Assembly (NCBI GenBank): GCA_030680085.1
Contig: JAUXWU010000096.1
Location: forward strand, 1-35,740
DNA: 35,740 nt
Source: Rhodocyclaceae bacterium
GTDB taxonomy: Bacteria; Pseudomonadota; Gammaproteobacteria; Burkholderiales; Rhodocyclaceae
Direction: 5' to 3'
In this document: positions 30,804 to 35,740 of the stretch, in pieces
How the letters are laid out: the number at the start of each line of letters is the position of its first letter
How positions within the stretch are numbered: the first letter of the stretch is position 1
Notes under the pieces: generated by a model
Told to the model about the DNA's origin: nothing
Seen by the model: only the letters and a program-made list of their open reading frames with translations
Databases searched by the model: none
Translations under genes and position numbers: made by a program

Positions 30804-32585
30804 TCACCGCTCGCGCAGAGCGCGCTCAATGATCGCCAAAAATTCCTTTGCCGGCATGTAGCCCACCACGCGCAGATCGCCGATTTCCTGTCCGCGTTTG
30901 TCGAAAAAGATGATGCCCGGCGGGCCGAACAGGCCGAAGCGTTTCAACAGCGCCTTGTCGTCGTCATTGTTGGCGGTGACATCGGCCTTGAGCAGCGTGA
31001 ATTCGCGCATCTTTGCCGCGACGACGGGATCGGCGAAGGTGAACTTTTCCATCTCCTTGCACGAGACGCACCAGTCGGCATAGAAGTCGAGCAGCACGGG
31101 TTTTTGTGCCGCAGCGAGACGCGCATCGAGTTCGGCAACCGACTTGACGCGCTCAAAAGTCGGCGCTGGCGAGACGGCGGCAGCGCTGCCGCCGCGCAGG
31201 AAATCCAGCGGTTGCAGCGGGTCGCGGCTGCCGCCGAGGAGGCCGACGAGCAGCGCCGTGCCGGCCAGCAGCATGATCACGCCAACGCCCTTCCACAAAC
31301 GCTGCCAGCCGCCGGCGTGGGGCGGCAGGGCGTCGAGCGCATGCAGGTAAATGGCCGGCACGATCAAGAGTGCCGCCCAGCCCGCCATCGTCGCCCAGGC
31401 CGGCAGTACCGGTGAGACCAGCCACAGCGCGGTGGCCAGCAGCAAAACGCCGAAGAATTTGTTCACCGCTTGCATCCACGGCCCGGTCTTGGGCAGCAAA
31501 GACCGCGAGAACACGCCGACCAGCAACAGCGGCGCGCCCATCCCCAAGCCCATGGCAAACAGCGCCGCGCCACCGAGCAGTGCGTCCTTGGTCTGGGCGA
31601 TGTAGAGCAGCGCGCCCGCCAGCGGCGCGGCCACGCAGGGGCCGACGATGAGCGCCGAGAGCGCGCCCATCAGCGCGATGGCGGGGAGCGAGCCGCCCTG
31701 TTTGTTGGCCGTGTCCGACAACCTGGCTTGCAGCGCACCCGGCAGTTGCAGTTCGTAAAAACCGAACATCGAGAAAGCCAGCGCGACGAAAACCAGCGCA
31801 AACGCGCCGAGCACCCAGGCGTTCTGCAGGGCGGCGGACAGCAGCGTGCCGGAAAACCCCGCCGCGACGCCCACCGCCGCATAGGTGAGCGCCATGCCCA
31901 GCACATAGGCGAGCGAGAGCGTAAAGGCGCGTGCGTGGGTGACGGCGTGGCCGTGATTGACGATGATGCCGGAGAGAATCGGGATCATCGGGAACACGCA
32001 GGGCGTGAAGGAAAGCAGCAGCCCGAAGCCGAAGAAGGTGATCACGGCGAGCCAGAAGCCGCTGCCTTGCAACAGCCTGGCGATCTGGGACGATTCGTCG
32101 CCGCTGGCGGGCGCGTTTTCCAAAGTCGGCGCTGGCGGGACGGCGCCAGAACTGGCGCCAAGCGTGATGGTCGCGCTCTGCGTGATGGGCGGAAAGCAGA
32201 CGCCGCCATCCCAGCAGCCCTGCGAGGTGGCCTTGAGCACAAACGTGCCTGCGCCGACACTGACGGGTATGCGCACGACAACCGCGCCGCGCAAGGCCTC
32301 GATCCGGCCGAAAAATTCGTCGTCCTTTTCCTCGCCCCTTGGCAGCGCGGGTTCGCCCAGCTTGACCGTCGCCGGATCGGCGACGAAGCTGATCTTGTGG
32401 CGGTAAAGATAATATTTTGGCTGGATGTCCCAGCGCGCCTCGATGGTCTGCGCGTCGAGCGCCCGGGCGGAGAAGCGGTAGGCCTGTTCCGGATCGAGAG
32501 GGCCGCTGGAAAACAGTGCATTGGCGCCGAGGCTGGTCAGGGCGAGCCAGAGCAGAACGAAGAGACGGAGGTTCATGTTTGTCAT
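30804..32585 (-). CDS. dsbD: Thiol:disulfide interchange protein DsbD
   Basis: DsbD, 593 residues, normal length: moves electrons from cytoplasmic thioredoxin to periplasmic DsbC/DsbG and cytochrome-maturation proteins. A signal peptide (about 1-23) precedes the alpha domain with its Cys pair (SQGCWDGGVCFPP). Eight membrane helices follow, with Cys in FTPCVFPM and GPCVAAPL. The C-terminal thioredoxin domain has DFYADWCVSCKEME. Both interdomain linkers contain a copy of the dispersed repeat, read as AVPPAPTLE before the membrane domain and AVSPAPTFE before the thioredoxin domain. The ATG overlaps the cutA stop by 4 nt, the common cutA-dsbD linkage. Confidence 0.96.
   Translation of the reverse strand: MTNMNLRLFVLLWLALTSLGANALFSSGPLDPEQAYRFSARALDAQTIEARWDIQPKYYLYRHKISFVADPATVKLGEPALPRGEEKDDEFFGRIEALRGAVVVRIPVSVGAGTFVLKATSQGCWDGGVCFPPITQSATITLGASSGAVPPAPTLENAPASGDESSQIARLLQGSGFWLAVITFFGFGLLLSFTPCVFPMIPILSGIIVNHGHAVTHARAFTLSLAYVLGMALTYAAVGVAAGFSGTLLSAALQNAWVLGAFALVFVALAFSMFGFYELQLPGALQARLSDTANKQGGSLPAIALMGALSALIVGPCVAAPLAGALLYIAQTKDALLGGAALFAMGLGMGAPLLLVGVFSRSLLPKTGPWMQAVNKFFGVLLLATALWLVSPVLPAWATMAGWAALLIVPAIYLHALDALPPHAGGWQRLWKGVGVIMLLAGTALLVGLLGGSRDPLQPLDFLRGGSAAAVSPAPTFERVKSVAELDARLAAAQKPVLLDFYADWCVSCKEMEKFTFADPVVAAKMREFTLLKADVTANNDDDKALLKRFGLFGPPGIIFFDKRGQEIGDLRVVGYMPAKEFLAIIERALRER
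31156..31193 (-). repeat. Dispersed repeat copy 9 plus 18-bp palindrome, in dsbD
   Basis: Repeat at 31156-31179 (GAGACGGCG end). The last bases are the start of GGCGGCAGCGCTGCCGCC (31176-31193), a perfect 18-bp palindrome. It lies in the linker before the thioredoxin domain. Confidence 0.85.
32122..32159 (-). repeat. Dispersed repeat copy 10 plus palindrome, in dsbD
   Basis: Full repeat at 32122-32145, running into GGCGCCAG-AA-CTGGCGCC (32142-32159), an 8-bp-arm inverted repeat. It lies in the linker after the N-terminal periplasmic domain. Confidence 0.85.
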
Positions 32586-32914
32586 GGGCCGGGTTGTGGT
32601 CCGATGGTTTCTGTAGCAACCCAGGCCAGATAATCCGGCAGGCCGCGCTCGACTGGGACAGCGATAATCTCGGGAAGTTCATATGGATGCTGCTGGCGGA
32701 TCGCCGCCTCCAGCGCCGGGTAACGTTCCAGCGTGGTCTTGATCAGCAGCGGCACTTCCGTGGTGTCCTCGATCTGTCCCTGCCAGCGGTAGACCGAGCG
32801 GCAGGGCGCGAGGATATTCACGCAAGCTGCCAGTCGCGCCTCGACCAGCGCGGCAGCCAGTGCGTGGGCGCGCGCCGCGTCGGGCAAGGTGGTGATCACA
32901 AGCAGGGTTTCCAT
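32582..32914 (-). CDS. cutA: Divalent-cation tolerance protein CutA
   Basis: CutA1, 110 residues, a trimeric PII-like fold protein linked to copper tolerance. ARLAACVNILAPCRSVYRWQG near residue 26 (two stretches), EVPLLIKTT and HPYELPEIIAVPVERGLPDYLAW (two stretches) are the conserved segments. It overlaps dsbD by 4 nt. Confidence 0.96.
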   Translation of the reverse strand: METLLVITTLPDAARAHALAAALVEARLAACVNILAPCRSVYRWQGQIEDTTEVPLLIKTTLERYPALEAAIRQQHPYELPEIIAVPVERGLPDYLAWVATETIGPQPGP

Positions 32915-32961
32915 GCTGCTATTCTAGCGTCTGCGCCAATCCTGACTCTGCCCACCCGCCC

Positions 32962-33039
32962 ATGACCCCCATGACACCGAGCCAGATCGTCAAGTTCCTC
33001 GACCAGCATGTGGTTGGCCAGGAAGAAGCCAAGAAATAA
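32962..33039 (+). pseudogene. 5' remnant of an HslU/ClpX-type AAA+ unfoldase gene
   Basis: Only 26 codons: MTPMTPSQIVKFLDQHVVGQ and then EEAKK, stop. This is the N-terminal signature of HslU (MTPxEIVxxLDxHIVGQxxAK), with ClpX as the second choice. The Walker A region that should follow 25 residues later is absent, and the downstream DNA encodes other things. No ribosome site is seen before the ATG. It is therefore a broken 5' end; an intact copy would be expected elsewhere in the genome. Confidence 0.7.
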
Positions 33040-33060
33040 CTGGCGAATTCGCGCTCGGCC

Positions 33061-33240
33061 TCACCCCTGATCTTTAGACTTCGCGTCCTGATCCTTCCAT
33101 AACTCGTAGCACTCCAGGCCGCAAAAATGCACAAAATAGTCAGTCGCCTCGGGGACAACGGCCTCGGAAAGAGGCACCTCTTTCAAGCACATTTCGCAGC
33201 TGACGCGCTTAACCTCAACCGGCTTGTCATTTGTAGTCAT
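33061..33240 (-). CDS. Small cysteine-rich DUF3330-like protein
   Basis: A 59-residue protein. VSCEMCLKEVP (Cys15, Cys18) and FCGLECYELW near residues 42-51 form a C-x2-C ... C-x3-C zinc-ribbon-like pattern, matching the DUF3330 family as I remember it. Function is unknown; members are common in betaproteobacterial accessory and mobile DNA. A strong AAAGGAG lies 7 nt before the ATG, which supports real expression. It sits between the HslU-like fragment and a broken toxin gene. Confidence 0.8.
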   Translation of the reverse strand: MTTNDKPVEVKRVSCEMCLKEVPLSEAVVPEATDYFVHFCGLECYELWKDQDAKSKDQG

Positions 33241-33320
33241 GGCTCACTCCTTTCGCATTGCCATCCCACCAATCCCCCCTTCCACTCTAGACCATTGTGT
33301 TCGGCAGCCAATGACTTTCG

Positions 33321-33728
33321 TCAGCAGAAAACCCATGCCAGTCGCCCGCCTGGTGCCGGTTGGGTGTTCCACACCTTCATCGGCGGCGGAGCTCGTTTCA
33401 TGTGCTCGTGGGCCACGCGGGAAGAGGCCGTCGATGCGCTTGCGACCGACATGGCGCATGCCGACAAAATCAAAGGTGCATGTTCGCAAAGACGGATCGG
33501 CAGCGACTCAACCGCTTGAAGAAGCTCGCCTAGCTCCTGCGCCGACAACTCTCCCCGTCGCCGCTTGCGGAGCAACACGTTGGCCGCTTCCGCCAGTAGC
33601 AACTGGGGCGCCAACACCAGATCGGCACCACTGGCCGCTCGATTGAATGCGGTCTCAACCTCGGAATGCAGCGGGCCATCGGGCACATACAAACGGATCA
33701 TGGCCGAGGTGTCGATCACCCACATCAT
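33321..33728 (-). pseudogene. Truncated PIN-domain (VapC/FitB-like) toxin
   Basis: A 135-codon frame. Residues 1-85 are a good PIN toxin: MMWVIDTSAMIRLYVPDG with Asp6, then LAPQLLLAEAANVLLRKRRRGEL (two stretches) with Glu47, and LLQAVESLPIRLCEHAP. After that the family's YDxxYLALA and TAD segments, which carry the last two metal-binding Asp residues, are missing; the tail is unrelated Ser/Ala/Pro sequence in this frame and in the other two. Family similarity stops near 33470-33480. The toxin is probably dead. The ATG overlaps the antitoxin stop (ATGA). Confidence 0.75.
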
Positions 33729-33955
33729 CTGGCGCGATCCTGCCTTACGTCTTCCACCGTGTCGCCCAGATTGCGACCTGCCAGCCGCATCCGCCACGCA
33801 CGAGCCTCAGCCAGACCGGGGCCCGTGGCCAGCCTGGCTTCCCGCTCGATCAGGCAGCGCACCTGTTCCTGCATGCTGCGGTGGTTGGTCGCCGCCATTG
33901 TCTTCAGCACTTCATAGACATCATCCGGCAGATTGCGAACACTCAATGCTTTCAT
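33725..33955 (-). CDS. FitA/VapB-like ribbon-helix-helix antitoxin
   Basis: A 76-residue antitoxin. LSVRNLPDDVYEVLKTMAATNHRSMQEQVRCLI (two stretches, residues 4-36) is the FitA-type ribbon-helix-helix DNA-binding domain. The C-terminal tail (ARAWRMRLAGRNLGDTVEDVRQDR) is the toxin-binding arm. It appears intact although its toxin is truncated, an arrangement seen when the toxin is lost first. An inverted repeat 21 nt upstream is a candidate operator. Confidence 0.88.
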   Translation of the reverse strand: MKALSVRNLPDDVYEVLKTMAATNHRSMQEQVRCLIEREARLATGPGLAEARAWRMRLAGRNLGDTVEDVRQDRAR

Positions 33956-33975
33956 AAGGCCCTCGTTGCTATCAA

Positions 33976-34012
33976 ATTGCAGTCATTATCATGGTAGCGC
34001 ATTACATGCAAT
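33976..34012. promoter_or_regulatory. Candidate operator of the antitoxin gene
   Basis: ATTGCA (33976-33981) is mirrored by TGCAAT (34007-34012); CATTA occurs inside each half. FitAB-type complexes bind such repeats upstream of their own genes. Inferred from position. Confidence 0.35.
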
Positions 34013-35667
34013 CATCCAGACAGCGCCGCCGTCACGATCTGCTGCGCTTCGGCGACGATCTGTTGCAGGTGATCTGCGCTCTTGAAGCTTTCGGCGTAGA
34101 GCTTGTAGATATCTTCGGTGCCCGAGGGGCGAGCGGCGAACCAACCGTTGGCCGTCGTGACTTTCAATCCTCCGATGGGCGCGTCGTTGCCGGGTGCGCG
34201 CGTTTGGCGGGCGAGGATGGTTTCGCCGGCCAGTGTCGCGGCGCTGACCCGTGTGCCGGTGAGCTGTTTGAAGGCGGCCTTCTGCGCCGGGCTGGCGGGC
34301 GCGTCGATGCGAATGTAGTGGGGCGTGCCGTATTGCGCGGCGAGCGCCTGATAGTGGCGGCCGGGGTCCTGGCCGGTGACGGCGGTGATCTCGGCGGCCA
34401 GCAGTCCGAGGATGATGCCGTCCTTGTCGGTTGTCCAGGCCGCACCGTCCTTGCGCAGGAAACTCGCTCCGGCGCTTTCTTCGCCGCCGAAACAGAATTC
34501 GCCTGACAGCAGGCCCGCCGCAAACCATTTGAAGCCGACCGGCACTTCGAGAAAACGGCGTCCCAGGCCATTTACCACGCGGTCGATCAGGCCGGACGAC
34601 ACCAGCGTCTTGCCCACCGCGGCGCTGGCCGGCCAGTGCGGGCGATGGGTCAGCAGATAGTGGATGGCAACGGCGAGATAGTGATTGGGATTCATCAGGC
34701 CGATCGAGGGCGTGACGATACCGTGGCGGTCGACGTCGGCGTCGTTGCCCCAGGCGATGTCGAATTTATCCTTGAGCGCGACCAGGCTGGCCATCGCGTA
34801 AGGGCTGGAGCAGTCCATGCGGATTTTGCCGTCGTGGTCGAGCGTCATGAAGCCGTAGGCGGGGTCGACCCTGGGGTTCACCACTTCGATGTCGAGGCCG
34901 TAATGTTCCGCGATGGGCTGCCAGTAGGCGACCGCAGCGCCGCCCATTGGATCAACGCCGATCTTCAGGTTCGCGCGCTGGATCGCTGCCATGTCGATCA
35001 CCTCGCCCAGCGCTTCGATGTAGGGCGTCATCAGGTCGACGGCATGGGTCGTCGGCGCGGCCAGTGCCGCGACGTAGGGCAGGCGCTTGACAGCGCGGTT
35101 GCCGTCCGCCATCAGCGCATTCGCGCGCTGCTCGATCCAGCCGGTGACATCGGTGTCGGCCGGGCCGCCGTGCGGCGGGTTGTATTTGATGCCGCCATCG
35201 GGTGGTGGGTTGTGCGACGGGGTGATGACGATGCCATCGGCGCGTTGTGCCGCCGGGTCGGCGTTGTGCGCCAGGATGGCGCGTTGCAGGCGCCCGTCGG
35301 GGGTGCCGGCCACGGCCTCGTCCTTGTCAGGCATGTAGGGCACGGCGAAATTGTTGATCGTGAACATACGCTCGCCGGCCCGGAACATGAAGCACTTCAC
35401 CCGCCCGGCGAGCACGCCGTGTAGCGGGGGCGCGGGCACTTCGATGAGAAAATTCTCCGCGTCGTCGTCGTTCACGGGAAAAAGGATACCCAGGGCGTCG
35501 GAGAGGATATTCCGCAGCGTGTTCTCCGACAGGGGCCGGGGCTGTCGCAGCAGGAAGACGAGGGAGACAAAGCGGGCGCCGGCGCGGGCACGCCGCTTCC
35601 AATAGGCAAAGGCCAAAGCTGCCAGGATGGCAACCGCCGCTGCGATCAGCAGGTACGTCAAGGCCAC
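34012..35667 (-). CDS. Chimera: membrane-anchored domain fused to phosphoglucomutase lacking its N-terminus
   Basis: A 551-codon frame made of two proteins. Residues 1-about 120 are one membrane helix ([17 protein letters not shown]) and a soluble domain ([16 protein letters not shown] ... [18 protein letters not shown]) that I do not recognise. From about residue 128 it is alpha-D-phosphoglucomutase of the E. coli Pgm type: [10 protein letters not shown], the phosphoserine loop [15 protein letters not shown] (Ser151), the metal loop [18 protein letters not shown] and ARPSGTED. Pgm normally has about 125 residues before this point, including KFGTSGHRG, which are absent. The total length equals a normal Pgm only by chance. 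Activity is doubtful. This could be a real deletion-fusion or an assembly artefact. Confidence 0.8.
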   Translation of the reverse strand: MALTYLLIAAAVAILAALAFAYWKRRARAGARFVSLVFLLRQPRPLSENTLRNILSDALGILFPVNDDDAENFLIEVPAPPLHGVLAGRVKCFMFRAGERMFTINNFAVPYMPDKDEAVAGTPDGRLQRAILAHNADPAAQRADGIVITPSHNPPPDGGIKYNPPHGGPADTDVTGWIEQRANALMADGNRAVKRLPYVAALAAPTTHAVDLMTPYIEALGEVIDMAAIQRANLKIGVDPMGGAAVAYWQPIAEHYGLDIEVVNPRVDPAYGFMTLDHDGKIRMDCSSPYAMASLVALKDKFDIAWGNDADVDRHGIVTPSIGLMNPNHYLAVAIHYLLTHRPHWPASAAVGKTLVSSGLIDRVVNGLGRRFLEVPVGFKWFAAGLLSGEFCFGGEESAGASFLRKDGAAWTTDKDGIILGLLAAEITAVTGQDPGRHYQALAAQYGTPHYIRIDAPASPAQKAAFKQLTGTRVSAATLAGETILARQTRAPGNDAPIGGLKVTTANGWFAARPSGTEDIYKLYAESFKSADHLQQIVAEAQQIVTAALSG

Positions 35668-35678
35668 ACTCCCAACGG

Positions 35679-35740
35679 TTATACGGTTTCCAGCGCTGCC
35701 TGCAATCGCGCGCGGGCGCCGCGCCCGCGCCGGAGCATCA
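35679..35740 (-). CDS. Possible 3' end of a gene running off the window
   Basis: The minus strand reads ..RLQAALETV then TAA, ending 12 nt before the chimera's ATG. Spacing and GC-rich codon use suit the end of an upstream gene. Too short to identify. Confidence 0.3.
   Translation of the reverse strand, partial: MLRRGRGARARLQAALETV

Noticed and set aside
33127-33519. Plus-strand open frame with FHTFIGGGARFMCSWATREE
   Set aside because: It overlaps the DUF3330-like gene and the toxin remnant and has no ribosome site. The middle may be a fragment of an unknown gene, but I cannot name a family.
1-35740. CRISPR array or insertion sequence
   Set aside because: The repeats are far apart and irregular, and no transposase or cas gene is present in the window.

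Overview
The window reads as a chromosomal segment of a GC-rich betaproteobacterium, most like the Rhodocyclales/Nitrosomonadales. The signs are the divergent yggS-proC-yggT-apaH and pilT-pilU block, a ribE-ribBA-ribH-nusB-thiL-pgpA-pncC-recA run, the oxygen-independent ubiquinone genes ubiT-ubiV-ubiU, and periplasmic rhodanese and DsrE proteins. The genus assignment is inference; no rRNA or other marker was available to fix it.

Layout. 1-2560 is one end of an integrative element: a tyrosine integrase and an unknown gene, lying beside tRNA-Leu(UAA). 2667-5374 holds a hydrolase, a thioredoxin-like ferredoxin, an MFS transporter and a MazG-like pyrophosphohydrolase. 5371-8807 is a VanZ-like gene followed by ubiT, ubiV and ubiU, all overlapping or nearly so. 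9052-10006 is a secreted rhodanese/DsrE pair. 10042-10427 is a decayed fadH tail between two facing REP-like palindromes. 10529-11115 is a HicAB module. 11135-14043 and 14097-16282 are the apaH/yggT/proC/yggS and pilTU blocks. 16279-19896 carries an RlmL-like methyltransferase, a CopD/HemJ-like membrane protein, a small epimerase-fold protein and a ferredoxin-reductase.

27852 down to 19893 is a run of twelve minus-strand genes, nearly all overlapping or within 40 nt: mazE-mazF-ribE-ribBA-ribH-nusB-[methyltransferase-restriction enzyme]-thiL-pgpA-pncC-recA. Two selfish-type modules (a MazEF-like toxin-antitoxin pair and a PmeII-like restriction-modification pair) therefore sit inside a housekeeping operon. 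27974-30795 is accessory: a DUF4143-type ATPase, a small HTH protein, and a divergent protein that combines a winged helix, a GHKL ATPase and a STAS-like domain. dsbD and cutA follow. 32915-34011 is a gene graveyard (26-codon HslU/ClpX-like fragment, a DUF3330-like mini-protein, a truncated PIN toxin with its antitoxin). 34012-35667 is a chimera in which a membrane-anchored domain replaces the first part of phosphoglucomutase.

The most unusual signal is a short dispersed repeat that no gene explains. Its core is AAAGTCGGCGCTGGC, usually followed directly by GGGACGGCG. I count ten copies in about 29 kb. They lie in intergenic gaps and inside coding genes (MFS transporter, RlmL-like, pncC, thiL, twice in dsbD), where they are read through as in-frame peptides such as PAPTF. 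In every copy whose transcriptional context is clear, the repeat has the same orientation relative to the gene. A second, 32-33 bp module ending in the same GGGGACGGCG is found joined to two of the copies, so the family is modular.
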